A stretch of 64,000 nucleotides of DNA from Lachnospiraceae bacterium (GCA_900168235.1 FUZG01000003.1:186001-250000); one strand, 5' to 3'; shown: positions 17,922 to 27,719, counted from the first letter of the stretch. Notes: generated by a model not told the origin, from the sequence alone. Numbers and translations: made by a program.

Positions 17922-17961
17922 TAAGTTTTACTTGTTTTTTTGCCGATAAATGTCATATAAT
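17922..17961 (+). promoter_or_regulatory. Overlapping promoters of the hydrolase gene (sigma-A, possibly sigma-D)
   Basis: A sigma-A-type TTGTTT (17932), 18-base spacer and TATAAT (17956-17961). Overlapping it is GCCGATAA (17942-17949), a perfect match to the flagellar sigma -10 element, with TAAG 16 bases upstream. Either or both could drive the gene at 18046. Confidence 0.5.
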
Positions 17962-18045
17962 ACTTCTCACTGCAAAAATATGATGATGTCAGGGTTCTAT
18001 GACGTACAACTTTTACCCCGGCATCAGTGGTAAGAAAGGGGATTT

Positions 18046-19050
18046 ATGTCTAATAGATCAAGTAAGAAAAATGTCCTTATACTACGGATCGTGATCAGTT
18101 TCGTACTGATCATTACGATACTTAGCTTCATCGCAGGCGATTATATGATAAAGTTTGCTTCCAGACGAAGCAGCAATGCTTCGAACAGCATCTCTAAATC
18201 TCTTACAGTTTTTGACGATCCTGAGCAGCAGGCTTTCGAAGAAAAAGTCCGCGCGACCAAAAGGCATCTCCTCGAAGAAAGCGCTCTCTGGTCTGATAAA
18301 ACTCCGGGCGAAACACTCACGATCACATCCTTTGACGGACTTAAGCTTAATGCACTCCTTCACAGGAACCCCGAGCCCTCTCATCTCTGGATGATAGGCG
18401 TTCACGGATTCCAGAACAATATGTCGAGCATGTTTCCCTTTGCGAAAAAATATTACGAAAAGGGATATAACGTCCTGACTCCGGATCTCCGCGGATGCGG
18501 CACAAGCGAGGGTGAGCAGATAACCATGGGGATACTCGACAAGAGAGACATCATCCAGTGGATAAATGTAGTCATAGACATGGACCCTGATGCAAAGATC
18601 GTTCTTCACGGAATCTCAATGGGCGCTTCGACGATAATGATGGTATCAGGCGAAGACGACCTGCCATCAAACGTAAAAGTCATTGTCGAAGACTGCGGAT
18701 ACTCATCCGTATGGGCAGAGTACGCCGATAAACTCGATAAGCTTTTTCACCTTCCTGCATTCCCTGTGCTGTACACTGCAAATATAATGTGCAGGATAAA
18801 TAATGGCTACTTTTTCAGTGACGGCTCGTGTATCGAAGCCCTGAAGAAAAATAAGACACCCATGTTCTTCGTTCACGGCGACGCCGACGACTATAATCCT
18901 TTTTATATGCTGGATGAAGTATATGAAGCTGATGCATGTGAGATAAAAGAAAAAATGGTAGTTGAACGCGCGCGTCACGGCTACTGCAGTTACGCAGAAC
19001 CCGACCGCTACTGGAACTCTGTCTGGAGCTTTATAGACAAAAATCTTTAA
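18046..19050 (+). CDS. Membrane-anchored alpha/beta hydrolase
   Basis: A 334-residue serine hydrolase of the BEM46/YqkD-like group. One N-terminal membrane anchor (about 12-33) puts the catalytic domain outside. The triad is S191 in HGISMGAS, D281 in HGDADDYNP and H311 in RARHGYCS; the oxyanion region is GVHGFQNN. Substrate unknown; a lipid or acyl ester is common for the family. Single gene with a terminator just downstream, divergent from the YdjM operon. Confidence 0.88.
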   Translation: MSNRSSKKNVLILRIVISFVLIITILSFIAGDYMIKFASRRSSNASNSISKSLTVFDDPEQQAFEEKVRATKRHLLEESALWSDKTPGETLTITSFDGLKLNALLHRNPEPSHLWMIGVHGFQNNMSSMFPFAKKYYEKGYNVLTPDLRGCGTSEGEQITMGILDKRDIIQWINVVIDMDPDAKIVLHGISMGASTIMMVSGEDDLPSNVKVIVEDCGYSSVWAEYADKLDKLFHLPAFPVLYTANIMCRINNGYFFSDGSCIEALKKNKTPMFFVHGDADDYNPFYMLDEVYEADACEIKEKMVVERARHGYCSYAEPDRYWNSVWSFIDKNL

Positions 19051-19076
19051 ATTCATACGAAATATACGCTCACGTA

Positions 19077-19110
19077 AAAGATCCCCGGAACTTTCATCCC
19101 GGGGATCTTT
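19077..19110. terminator. Bidirectional terminator
   Basis: A perfect 12-bp stem AAAGATCCCCGG/CCGGGGATCTTT with a 10-nt loop between two convergent genes (hydrolase on plus, chemoreceptor on minus), with T runs in both directions. Confidence 0.9.
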
Positions 19111-19115
19111 ATTTT

Positions 19116-20084
19116 TTAGTTATTGCTCTTTCTCAGATCATCAACAAACGGATCGAACTGCTCTAGGAGATTTGTCAGATCTTCGAAGATAAAACCTTTT
19201 CTCGTGATATTCGTACTCATCTCCTGAATATTGTTCTCCACATTGTCATAGTACTTACTGGAAGCTTCCACCGTATCCGTAATATCGCCGATCGTTTTAG
19301 CACATTCATCAAATACAGAATTCATCTTCTGGTTTCCGCCTTCGATCTCATTTGCTACCGTCTTTATATTATCAACAACTTCCTCTGTCTCATTTACGTG
19401 CTGGATAGACTCCTGCATCGCACTTCTTGTGGACTCGATAGAATCCATGAGCTTTCCGTTATTGCTGTTCAGTACGCCCATGCTCTCACCAATAGAACTT
19501 ACAAGTTCCTTGATATCACTCGAAAGCTTATTTACCTGATCCGCAACAACCGCAAATCCGCGTCCGCTCTCACCGGCTCTCGCAGCCTCGATAGATGCGT
19601 TAAGAGCCAAAAGGTTAGTCTGATTAGCAATACCGTTTATTGCATTAACCTTTTCTTGGATCTCATCAAAACTCTTCTGAAATTCCTCAAAAACTTCCTG
19701 AACTGCAGTAATTGTATCTTCCACAGAATCAGAACTATGCCGGACCTTACTCATATTTGTATGAGTCTCATCTGCAGTGCTGATCATTTTACTGATGATC
19801 TGATCAAAGCCCGATGTCACTTCACGCGCTTCAGCAAACTGATCCTTAAATGCCTCGATAGATGCAGAGATATCCTCCGACTTCTGCTGTACTATATCAA
19901 AAGAAGACCTGATAGACTTAAGCTCATCACTTGTCTCAATTTCTTCCTTCTGAAGCGCTTCTTTTCTTTTATTGATATAATCACCCATTGCAGCTATCGT
20001 GTGCATTGCATCTGATCTTTTAATGCCATCGGAAGCCTTAACTTCTGCCGGCTCTTCGCTTACTGCTTTCTTAAATCCAAACAT
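19116..20084 (-). CDS. Soluble methyl-accepting chemotaxis protein
   Basis: A 322-residue chemoreceptor-type protein with no membrane segment and no recognisable ligand domain. The long coiled coil contains the signalling hairpin tip [32 protein letters not shown] (about 152-185), which in MCPs contacts CheA and CheW. It follows the FIST-domain gene by 12 bases on the same strand, which suggests that the FIST protein supplies the sensory part in trans. The C-terminal [12 protein letters not shown] lacks a classical CheR pentapeptide. Confidence 0.88.
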   Translation of the reverse strand: MFGFKKAVSEEPAEVKASDGIKRSDAMHTIAAMGDYINKRKEALQKEEIETSDELKSIRSSFDIVQQKSEDISASIEAFKDQFAEAREVTSGFDQIISKMISTADETHTNMSKVRHSSDSVEDTITAVQEVFEEFQKSFDEIQEKVNAINGIANQTNLLALNASIEAARAGESGRGFAVVADQVNKLSSDIKELVSSIGESMGVLNSNNGKLMDSIESTRSAMQESIQHVNETEEVVDNIKTVANEIEGGNQKMNSVFDECAKTIGDITDTVEASSKYYDNVENNIQEMSTNITRKGFIFEDLTNLLEQFDPFVDDLRKSNN

Positions 20085-20096
20085 ATGCCTTCCCCC

Positions 20097-21188
20097 TTAT
20101 TCAAATACAGCACAGACCATAGTCTGATTAACATGCTGATTATTAAACTGCTCACCGCCTGCCACAAATCCTACATACGGACCAAGCGTGGACATATTCT
20201 GAAGCAGTGTTCCAAAATAATTTTCCTGGGTAAAAAGCATATAACGATAAATGCAGTTAAATGAGATGATCAGATCTATTCTCTTTGACTCGCTCTGGAT
20301 CCTGCTCCTGGTCTCACGATTAACTTCATCATAATCAAGAAGCTTTAAAATATAGATCGTGTCATTCTCATTAAGTTTTTTATAATTAAGCAAAGTACCG
20401 TTCGGTTCAAGTGTATGCATTGACGAAATAAAGATCTGGTCTCCAACGCAGCGTCCCAATGGGTTCTTAAGAACATTTCCAACAATCTCACTCCTGGAAA
20501 GATTCATCTCGTCAGCATATACATCAGCTGCCGGTCTGTGATCAAGCTCGATAAGAGCCTTTCTTGCACGGTCAACACGGGTTACGATATGCGGATTTTC
20601 TTTATCCTTTGCATAGATATTTTCAGCATAAACTCTCGCCCTGCCTGCAGTGTTCTTTATAACCATATATGCGCAGCTGTTCTCATATACCTTTCCGTTA
20701 TATACGACCAGAGAAGGTTTTCCATTTGGCGTGCCAAAAACCGTACCGCCACATAGACCTATACCATACTTCTCAAGCACCATGCGCATCGTCGTTACCA
20801 ATCGTTCCTCTTCACTGGTACAGAACTCAATAGTAACTGTATCTTCTTTACCGGGGCCCACTGCCTTCACACTTCTCTCAAGTACACCAATATCCTCAAC
20901 AGGGCACTTATCAAGCTTTCCGATAATTCCGCCTGCAACCTTTGCCTCAGCTTCAAAAGAAGTAATTATAGTTATTTTTTCAGAAATATTTGTATTAAAA
21001 TATGCATTTCCGCTAGTCCCGATGATTTCCGCATCAGGGTACTTTTTCTTTAGGAGCTCCGCTACCTGAGGAATCAGATTATAATCCGTGAAAAAAATGA
21101 TACCCTGCGGGTTCTGCACCTGTCTGGAAGCCTCCTCAACAGCCGCCTGTGCATTACCGGCCATACTGAATCCTACCTTACTCTTCAT
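20097..21188 (-). CDS. FIST-domain sensory protein
   Basis: A 363-residue soluble protein of the FIST_N plus FIST_C type. The N-terminal half has GIIFFTDYN..EIIGTSGNAYFNT and the C-terminal half has DLIISFNCIYRYMLF..LGPYVGFVAGGEQFNNQHVNQTM, which is a hallmark of FIST_C. FIST domains are proposed small-ligand sensors linked to signal-transduction proteins. No output domain is fused here; the soluble chemoreceptor gene follows after 12 bases. SD AAAGGGGAAA precedes the ATG. Confidence 0.85.
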   Translation of the reverse strand: MKSKVGFSMAGNAQAAVEEASRQVQNPQGIIFFTDYNLIPQVAELLKKKYPDAEIIGTSGNAYFNTNISEKITIITSFEAEAKVAGGIIGKLDKCPVEDIGVLERSVKAVGPGKEDTVTIEFCTSEEERLVTTMRMVLEKYGIGLCGGTVFGTPNGKPSLVVYNGKVYENSCAYMVIKNTAGRARVYAENIYAKDKENPHIVTRVDRARKALIELDHRPAADVYADEMNLSRSEIVGNVLKNPLGRCVGDQIFISSMHTLEPNGTLLNYKKLNENDTIYILKLLDYDEVNRETRSRIQSESKRIDLIISFNCIYRYMLFTQENYFGTLLQNMSTLGPYVGFVAGGEQFNNQHVNQTMVCAVFE

Positions 21189-21276
21189 CTTTTCCCCTTT
21201 CTCGTGAACATCCGGTATTTTTCACTCAAAAAAATTTCTTTTTTGCCGACAGATACATTCTGTGTCGTCATGGGTT

Positions 21277-21304
21277 GTTTCGACAAAAAAATGACTTTTC
21301 TTTA
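21277..21304 (-). promoter_or_regulatory. Weak sigma-D-like promoter of the FIST-MCP pair
   Basis: On the minus strand TAAA, 16 bases, then GTCGAAAC (5 of 8 to GCCGATAA). Spacing equals that of the two better candidates in this window. Confidence 0.25.
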
Positions 21305-21364
21305 GCTTTACCGCAGTATTACAGGCATATTTCTGAATTTTGTACAATGTCAAAAAAGAAAAAA

Positions 21365-21393
21365 CGGACAAGTTTTGAAACAGGTGCTATAAT
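21365..21393 (+). promoter_or_regulatory. Extended -10 promoter of the gene at 21429
   Basis: CGGACA, a 17-base spacer and TGCTATAAT (consensus extended -10), 36 bases before the start codon. Confidence 0.6.
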
Positions 21394-21428
21394 GATTAGA
21401 CTTTCAAGGTTTTTTAAGGAGGAAAAAT

Positions 21429-22007
21429 ATGGCAGCAGCCAGCCCGCTTACAGATGAGCTGAAAGCTCTTATCGATGGATATGAAACACTTACACACACA
21501 AGTAAAGAAACAGATTTTGACTTTCTGAAAAAAGGTCAGTCCTGCATAGAGATCCGTAATCCTATCGGAGGCGAAAACCTCTACCTGGAGCTTGAGAACG
21601 GATGGACACTTGACTTCAACGACTGGAATGCCCACTACGAGCCCACAGACGAAGGTCACACTGAACTCGTTCGTGATCTCCGGTCTTTCCTTGATGGAAA
21701 AATGTACGTGGTCACAGTCTGGTCCGGTGAAGAATGGATCTGCTCATTCTCTGTAAACCAGCCCCGTATCAACGAGGAGGTTGCCCGTAAGGAAGCACGT
21801 GAGTTTCTTCACACTGCCGGACTCGACGAATTTGTAAAGTACATTCGTAAAAACGGCGCAAAGCTCCTCTGCTCTTCATGGACGAGCAAGGGCAATCACG
21901 AGATCCGTATCCGCGGAAGCAAGGCAGTTCAGGCATCCCGCGCAGCTAAAAACAGAAATAAGGGCGGTAAAGGCGGCAATCGTCCTACCGGAGGCAAGAG
22001 ATCATGA
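21429..22007 (+). CDS. Uncharacterised basic-tailed protein
   Basis: A 192-residue soluble protein that I do not recognise. Residues about 1-165 form a globular part rich in Trp (NGWTLDFNDWNAHYEP, VVTVWSGEEWICSFS). The last 25 residues are Gly/Arg/Lys-rich and disordered-looking (RNKGGKGGNRPTGGKRS), resembling a nucleic-acid or acidic-surface binding tail. SD AAGGAGG is seven bases before the ATG. The stop overlaps the start of the acyltransferase gene (ATGA), so the two are coupled. Confidence 0.8.
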   Translation: MAAASPLTDELKALIDGYETLTHTSKETDFDFLKKGQSCIEIRNPIGGENLYLELENGWTLDFNDWNAHYEPTDEGHTELVRDLRSFLDGKMYVVTVWSGEEWICSFSVNQPRINEEVARKEAREFLHTAGLDEFVKYIRKNGAKLLCSSWTSKGNHEIRIRGSKAVQASRAAKNRNKGGKGGNRPTGGKRS

Positions 22008-22879
22008 GCTCCCGCCAAAGAGATTTCAGGATGGACAATATAAAGGCCATCCTGATCCTTTTGGTCGTTATCGGTCATCTTATGGAGCTGTACCTTAAAA
22101 CAGGTACAGTGAAGACCGTCTACAAGATCATTTATTCCTTCCACATGCCGCTTTTTATATTCATTTCAGGATATTTTGCAAGATTTCGGATCAAAAAAAT
22201 GATCATTGGTCTTCTGGCCCCATACTTCGTTTTTCAGACGGCATATATCTTATTTCTCAATCTCATCCTTCATGAACCGACACGCCTTCAATATACAAAA
22301 CCATACTGGATACTCTGGTATCTGATGGCAATGTTTATATGGTGCCTTACTATCCCCCTCATAGACAGAGGTGGACACATAGTTCACGCAGCCTTTTTTA
22401 TACTGTCTGCTGCAGGTGCCATAGGCATCGGATATGTGAGAAAGATTGGCATGAACTTTACTCTTTCAAGAGTTTTTGTCTACTATCCTTTCTTTCTCCT
22501 TGGATTCTATATCGCAAAACTCATGAAAGATGAAGATGCAAAGACACGGATAATTGCTTTTTACCACAGATATTTCTATGCGATACTTATCGCTGCCGGA
22601 GCATCCTTCGGCGCAGTCATGGGCTATATCATCCGCTTCATGCAGAAATATTCCTACGTGTGGTTCTACGAATGTGCGCCATACGCCGTAACCCACGAAA
22701 CACCATTTGCAAGACTCCTGCATCTCCTTATCGCATCAATCTGCATCATTTTCATATTTTTACTGGTACCTAATATCAGGCTCCGGTTATTTACAAAACT
22801 GGGCAGTAAAACGAAACCCGTATATCTCTTCCACGGTTTCGTGATACTGGCTCTGAAAAACGCAGCGGGTCTCATCTGA
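22004..22879 (+). CDS. Acyltransferase 3-like membrane protein
   Basis: A 291-residue polytopic membrane protein of the acyltransferase 3 type, with RMDNIKAILILLVVIGHLMELY at the N-terminus (the conserved catalytic-type His is in VIGHLM) and SFHMPLFIFISGYFARF following, as in OafA/WecH-like enzymes. Around ten helices. These proteins move acetyl or succinyl groups onto extracytoplasmic sugars or other acceptors. It overlaps the unknown gene before it by four bases. No clear terminator follows. Confidence 0.85.
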   Translation: MSSRQRDFRMDNIKAILILLVVIGHLMELYLKTGTVKTVYKIIYSFHMPLFIFISGYFARFRIKKMIIGLLAPYFVFQTAYILFLNLILHEPTRLQYTKPYWILWYLMAMFIWCLTIPLIDRGGHIVHAAFFILSAAGAIGIGYVRKIGMNFTLSRVFVYYPFFLLGFYIAKLMKDEDAKTRIIAFYHRYFYAILIAAGASFGAVMGYIIRFMQKYSYVWFYECAPYAVTHETPFARLLHLLIASICIIFIFLLVPNIRLRLFTKLGSKTKPVYLFHGFVILALKNAAGLI

Positions 22880-23089
22880 GGCCTGCTTTTTTATGCAGAG
22901 CACCCAGCGAGGTTTTATCGAACTTAAAACTTGTTAGATTGTACGCCGTAAAAGTCATGAATAATACTGATCAATTATGCTAAAATATGTACATAATTGG
23001 GTTGTCAGCGCGCGTTTGCTGTTGCGTGAGCCGTGCGATCCCGTAATCTACGATATTCAGGCAAAAACAGCATAAAAGGAGAAATCTGT

Positions 23090-24112
23090 ATGACGTATCA
23101 GGAATTACTGGAAAAAGCCAGGACCTGTATAGGTCCGTACTGCAAGGCATGCCCTGTCTGCGACGGAGTAGCATGCAGAAACCAGATCCCGGGGCCCGGA
23201 TCAAAGGGTGTTGGCGACACTGCGATCCGTAACTATGCCAAGTGGAAAACTATCCGTGTCAACATGGACACCATCAACGAGAATAAGACTCCGGATACAA
23301 CACTGGAGCTTTTCGGCAAGAAATTCCGCTATCCTATCTTTGCGGGTCCTGTAGGCGCTGTGAGCCTCCACTACGGCGACTGTCTGAATGACGTTGACTA
23401 CAACAATATCCTCGTAAAAGGCTGCGCAGAGGCAGGTATCGCTGCTTTTACCGGAGACGGCACAAATCCCGCCGTTATGAAGGCAGCCTGCGAAGCGATA
23501 AAGAATAATAACGGTGCAGGAATTCCTACAGTAAAGCCCTGGGATGCGGATACACTAAAGGAAAAGTTTGATCTGGTAAGATCATCCGATTCTTTCGCAG
23601 TCGCAATGGATATAGATGCCGCAGGTCTTCCTTTCCTGCAAAATCTTGATCCGCCGGCAGGAAGCAAAACAGTCGAGGAACTGTCCGATATCATAAAGAC
23701 CGCCGGAAAACCCTTTATCGTAAAAGGCGTCATGACAGTCCGCGGAGCTGTTAAGGCAAAGAGCGCAGGCGCTTCAGCCATCGTAGTAAGTAACCACGGC
23801 GGACGTGTGCTCGACCAGTGCCCGTCAACCGCAGAAGTTCTTCCTGACATCGCTGAAGTCCTCTTCGGTACAGGCATAAAGATCCTTGTAGACGGCGGTA
23901 TCCGTTCCGGCGTAGATATCTTCAAGGCTCTTGCCCTCGGTGCTGACGGCGTCATAATCGCAAGACCTTATGTAACTGCTGTTTACGGCGGTGCAGAGGA
24001 AGGCGTAAAGTGCATCACAGAGAAACTCGGTGCAGAACTCGCAGACACCATGAAAATGTGCGGTGTAAGCTCACTTCATGAAATTTCCGGAGAAAACATC
24101 CTCCGGCTCTGA
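23090..24112 (+). CDS. FMN-dependent alpha-hydroxy-acid dehydrogenase with Cys-rich N-terminus
   Basis: A 340-residue TIM-barrel flavoenzyme. FMN and substrate motifs are PIFAGPVGAV, FIVKGVMTVRGA, IVVSNHGGRVLDQ (catalytic His) and LVDGGIRSGVDIFKALALGADGVIIARP. The N-terminus carries five cysteines (C13, C18, C21, C24, C29, in GPYCKACPVCDGVACR) followed by IPGPGSKG. I know this arrangement from Clostridial members of the family, but its role is not defined. The start at 23090 follows AAAGGAG; an earlier in-frame ATG at 23033 lacks this. Substrate unknown (lactate or another 2-hydroxyacid). Confidence 0.85.
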   Translation: MTYQELLEKARTCIGPYCKACPVCDGVACRNQIPGPGSKGVGDTAIRNYAKWKTIRVNMDTINENKTPDTTLELFGKKFRYPIFAGPVGAVSLHYGDCLNDVDYNNILVKGCAEAGIAAFTGDGTNPAVMKAACEAIKNNNGAGIPTVKPWDADTLKEKFDLVRSSDSFAVAMDIDAAGLPFLQNLDPPAGSKTVEELSDIIKTAGKPFIVKGVMTVRGAVKAKSAGASAIVVSNHGGRVLDQCPSTAEVLPDIAEVLFGTGIKILVDGGIRSGVDIFKALALGADGVIIARPYVTAVYGGAEEGVKCITEKLGAELADTMKMCGVSSLHEISGENILRL

Positions 24113-24145
24113 TATTTTTGCATGATCAAAAGGAGGACGTTGTCC

Positions 24146-25717
24146 GTGCAGAAAATGAGAGTTGAACAGAAGACCAATGTAAAGAACGGAGTTAAAAGGC
24201 TTGTATTTGCTGCGCTCTCCGTCCTGTTCCAGGTGTCATGGTTTACTGTTCTGGTCGTAGGCTTAAGTGCTTACTTCACGTATATCTCTATCGGATTCAG
24301 CGTGGTCGCTCTCATTATCGCGGTCCGGCTCTACAGCCGTCACACGAACAACGCCCTCAAAATGCCCTGGATCATCGTGATCCTGGCATTTCCCGTCATG
24401 GGACTGACCCTCTATCTCTTAACAGGTCATTCACGTCTCTATAAGACACTCCGTCACCGTTTCCACGATATCGCTGAAGAACTGAATGAAGCCATTCCGC
24501 AGGACATGGAGATCGTTGAAGAAATGCGGGAAGAAGCCCCGGAAAGAGTGGATCTCGCAGAGTACCTCTCAGGCTGGAATAATTACCCTGTCTACAGAAA
24601 TACTGATGTACATTTTTATGCAGAAGCTATAGACGGACTTCATGCACAGATAGAGGACCTGAAAAATGCCGAGAACTTTATCTTCCTTGAGTATCACGCC
24701 ATAGAGGATAAAGAATCCTTTGCGCCCATGAAGGAGATCCTTATCGAAAAGGCGGCAGCGGGTGTGGATGTCCGTATCTTTTACGATGACATGGGCTCCC
24801 TCTGGTTCATTAACGGTGAATTTAAACGCCAGATGGAAGATGCAGGCATAAAGTGCCGTGTCTTTAATCCCATAGTCCCTTTCCTGAATATGTTCATGAA
24901 TAATCGCGACCACAGAAAGATACTTGTGATAGACGGAAAGGTTGGCTACACAGGCGGCTACAATCTCGCAAACGAGTATTTTAACCTGACTCATCCTTTC
25001 GGCTACTGGAAGGACACCGGGATCCGTCTGGAAGGCGATGCTGTAGCGACCTTTACTGCACTCTTCCTTACCATGTGGTACGCCATGGAAAAGAAGAAAC
25101 CTTCTTTTTCAGACCGCGAGGACTTCACAAAATTTTTCCCTGAAATAAACTACACTTCAAAAGACAATGGTTTCGTGCAGCCCTACGGCGATTCTCCACT
25201 GGACCACGAGCCTGTAGGCGAAAATGTCTACATATCCCTTGTAAACCGCGCCCGTAATTACGTGTGGTTCGTGACCCCTTATCTCATACTAAGCGACGAC
25301 ATGATCCGCTCTCTTACCTTCGCAGCAAAACGGGGCGTTGACGTGAGGATCATCACTCCGGGCATTCCTGACAAGAAATTTGTCTATCAGATGACCCGCT
25401 CATATTACGCATCTCTTGTTTCCTCGGGAGTAAAGATCTACGAGTACACTCCCGGATTTTCCCATGCAAAAATGTGCATCACAGACGGCATAGCAGGTAC
25501 TGTCGGCACCATCAATATGGACTTCAGGAGTTTCTACCTTCATTTCGAAAACGGTGTCCTCTTAAGCCACTGCAAAGCACTTAATGCTATCCACAACGAT
25601 TTTATAGATATGATCGAAGCATCTGAAGAAGTCACAGAACAGTATAAAAAAGATAATCGTTCTTACCTTAAACGCTCGATCCAATGTATACTCCGTCTCA
25701 TTGCGCCTCTTTTTTGA
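24146..25717 (+). CDS. cls: Cardiolipin synthase
   Basis: A 523-residue phospholipase D superfamily enzyme that joins two phosphatidylglycerols to cardiolipin at the membrane. Two N-terminal helices (about 25-60) and a third near 75-95 precede the two HKD motifs, DHRKILVIDG..GGYNLANEY and SHAKMCITDG..GTINMDFRSF. The GTG at 24146 is preferred because AGGAGG lies nine bases upstream; an ATG at 24122 precedes that SD, and ATG 24155 is also possible. It follows the dehydrogenase gene closely, so the two may be co-transcribed. Confidence 0.92.
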   Translation: MQKMRVEQKTNVKNGVKRLVFAALSVLFQVSWFTVLVVGLSAYFTYISIGFSVVALIIAVRLYSRHTNNALKMPWIIVILAFPVMGLTLYLLTGHSRLYKTLRHRFHDIAEELNEAIPQDMEIVEEMREEAPERVDLAEYLSGWNNYPVYRNTDVHFYAEAIDGLHAQIEDLKNAENFIFLEYHAIEDKESFAPMKEILIEKAAAGVDVRIFYDDMGSLWFINGEFKRQMEDAGIKCRVFNPIVPFLNMFMNNRDHRKILVIDGKVGYTGGYNLANEYFNLTHPFGYWKDTGIRLEGDAVATFTALFLTMWYAMEKKKPSFSDREDFTKFFPEINYTSKDNGFVQPYGDSPLDHEPVGENVYISLVNRARNYVWFVTPYLILSDDMIRSLTFAAKRGVDVRIITPGIPDKKFVYQMTRSYYASLVSSGVKIYEYTPGFSHAKMCITDGIAGTVGTINMDFRSFYLHFENGVLLSHCKALNAIHNDFIDMIEASEEVTEQYKKDNRSYLKRSIQCILRLIAPLF

Positions 25718-25781
25718 TATCACGCCAACTCCGGCAAGCCAAAAATCTTACACATTTTTTAGTACACAAATTGTATATAAC

Positions 25782-25809
25782 TAATTTCAATCCCGAAATA
25801 TGCCGATAC
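25782..25809 (+). promoter_or_regulatory. sigma-D/FliA-like promoter of the chemoreceptor gene
   Basis: TAAT, 16 bases, then GCCGATAC (7 of 8 to the flagellar sigma -10 GCCGATAA), 60 bases upstream of an MCP start. Chemoreceptor genes in motile Firmicutes are commonly in the sigma-D regulon. Confidence 0.5.
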
Positions 25810-25869
25810 TGATGATAAGTATTTTTGCCCATTGATACGGTTTTTTCTGTTTTTTCAGGAGGAATTTAC

Positions 25870-27654
25870 ATGAGTAGCAAAGAAAATCCATCTGTTCAAA
25901 ACGAGCCTTTATTTTTTCAGCGCATACTTTTTATCCTGACATCGATGAACGTCATCATGCTGATACTATTTATCATCGCCATGAGCGTAGCATCCAGCGG
26001 TACAAAGTCTATAGTAAAGAGCTCAACGTCAGCTGCCGGAAATGTAGGCAAAGCTGTTCTCTACTCCGGAAATATCAAAGTTGCCATCGCAGAGATGGAC
26101 AGTGCGATAAACGGTGTGCTTGCTTTTGAAGCAGTCAATGATGATGCAACTCTTGAAAGACACAGAAAAAACCTCGAAACCACCAGAGGAAACGTTGACG
26201 CCTCCATGACCGAAGTAGAATCCTATCTTAGTAATGTATACAGTCCCGCATGCAACGAGGCATTTGCAGATCTCAAATCAAAATACAGCAAATACAGCGC
26301 CGACGTAGATACCTTCCTCGAAAAAGCTGATACCGGTGATCTCCATGCAATGCAGGCTGCAGCCAGCGGAGAGTATACCGAAGATATCCAGAATGTATTT
26401 ATCGCCATCGAGGGTCTTGACGCAGCAAATACGGAAGCTCTGGATTCACTGAGTAATTACCTCAACGGCAAGTATACAGTCATCGCTAAAAAACAGGTTA
26501 CGACTCTGATCATCTTCATAATTTTCATCATCCTGAACGCCCTTGTTAATTACTTCTTTGTAAGTAAAAAGATCTCCGGCATTTCCAATGAGATCCAGGC
26601 GATCATCGAAGATATCAATAAAGGCCAGGGCGACCTCACAGCAAGGATCAAGACCAGGACCTCCAGTGAACTTATTTATATTGTAAGCGGCATAAATAAG
26701 TTTATTGAAACGCTCCAGCACACAATGAAGGGTGTTAGTTCAGGAGTTGATACTCTTTCCGAAACCTCTTCTACAATGACTGATAAGATCCATGCTGTAA
26801 ACGATAACGTTACAAACAGCTCCGCAGCTCTCGAAGAGCTTGCCGCAAGCATGGATACTGTTTCTGCTACAGCGCAGGAGATCAGCAATAAGGTAAGCGA
26901 TGTACAGAATGCTGCAGACAGCATCAAAACTTCTGTCAGCGCAGGTTCTGAAACTGCAGATCAGATAAAGATCGAAGCTAATGAAATCAAAGCTGAGGCT
27001 CTTAAGAAAAAGTCCAATACAGGAGCTCAGGTTGAGCGTCTTAGCGGCGTACTCCAGTCTGCAGTAAAGAACAGTGAGCAGGTAACCCAGATCAATGAAC
27101 TCACCGCAGTTATCCTTGATATTGCAAGCCAGACCAATCTCCTTGCCCTTAATGCATCCATTGAGGCAGCCAGGGCCGGTGAAGCCGGACGAGGCTTTGC
27201 GGTAGTTGCAGAGGAGATCAGTGCCCTTGCCGACAACAGCCGTCAGACAGCAGGAAATATCCAGGAGATCAGCAACAAGGTTACGCAGGCTGTAAATGAA
27301 CTCTCCACTCATGCAAACGAAGTTATCAACTTTATCAACGAGACAGTGCTGCCGGACTATGATAATTTTGTTAATACCGGCGAGAAGTACGAAAACACTG
27401 CAACAGCTATGACCGATGTACTTAATGAGTTCAGTGAAAAAGCAGAGAATCTTCACGTGATCATGGAAGACATGACAAATTCCGTCGGCTCTATCACCAA
27501 CTCTGTCCAGGAAAGCTCTACAGCCATTAATATGGCAGCTCATAACTCTTCCGAGATCGTTGACCAGATACAGAGTGTAAGTGATGCTATGGATGAAAAT
27601 AACAGTGTTGCAGCTGATCTTCACGATCAGACAAAGATGTTTGTAAAGCTCTGA
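25870..27654 (+). CDS. Transmembrane methyl-accepting chemotaxis protein
   Basis: A 594-residue chemoreceptor. Order: short cytoplasmic N-terminus, TM1 (about 17-40), an extracytoplasmic four-helix-bundle-like region (about 41-210), TM2 (about 213-235), a HAMP linker, and the coiled-coil signalling domain with tip [32 protein letters not shown]. Start 25870 follows AGGAGG; an upstream in-frame ATG at 25825 does not. The ligand is unknown. A strong terminator follows. Confidence 0.93.
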   Translation: MSSKENPSVQNEPLFFQRILFILTSMNVIMLILFIIAMSVASSGTKSIVKSSTSAAGNVGKAVLYSGNIKVAIAEMDSAINGVLAFEAVNDDATLERHRKNLETTRGNVDASMTEVESYLSNVYSPACNEAFADLKSKYSKYSADVDTFLEKADTGDLHAMQAAASGEYTEDIQNVFIAIEGLDAANTEALDSLSNYLNGKYTVIAKKQVTTLIIFIIFIILNALVNYFFVSKKISGISNEIQAIIEDINKGQGDLTARIKTRTSSELIYIVSGINKFIETLQHTMKGVSSGVDTLSETSSTMTDKIHAVNDNVTNSSAALEELAASMDTVSATAQEISNKVSDVQNAADSIKTSVSAGSETADQIKIEANEIKAEALKKKSNTGAQVERLSGVLQSAVKNSEQVTQINELTAVILDIASQTNLLALNASIEAARAGEAGRGFAVVAEEISALADNSRQTAGNIQEISNKVTQAVNELSTHANEVINFINETVLPDYDNFVNTGEKYENTATAMTDVLNEFSEKAENLHVIMEDMTNSVGSITNSVQESSTAINMAAHNSSEIVDQIQSVSDAMDENNSVAADLHDQTKMFVKL

Positions 27655-27667
27655 TCCATATAAAAAA

Positions 27668-27719
27668 ATGTACATAAAATGCTCCGGGGCTTAACCGCCT
27701 CGGAGCATTTTTATGTACG
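27668..27719. terminator. Terminator after the chemoreceptor gene
   Basis: A long stem (GTACATAAAATGCTCCG pairing with CGGAGCATTTTTATGTAC, small mismatches) around a GC-rich tip, starting about 14 bases after the stop codon. Confidence 0.8.

Noticed and set aside
26740-27675. A 311-codon open frame on the minus strand opposite the chemoreceptor
   Set aside because: Cys/Leu/Ser-rich translation with no domain, fully inside a clear MCP gene.
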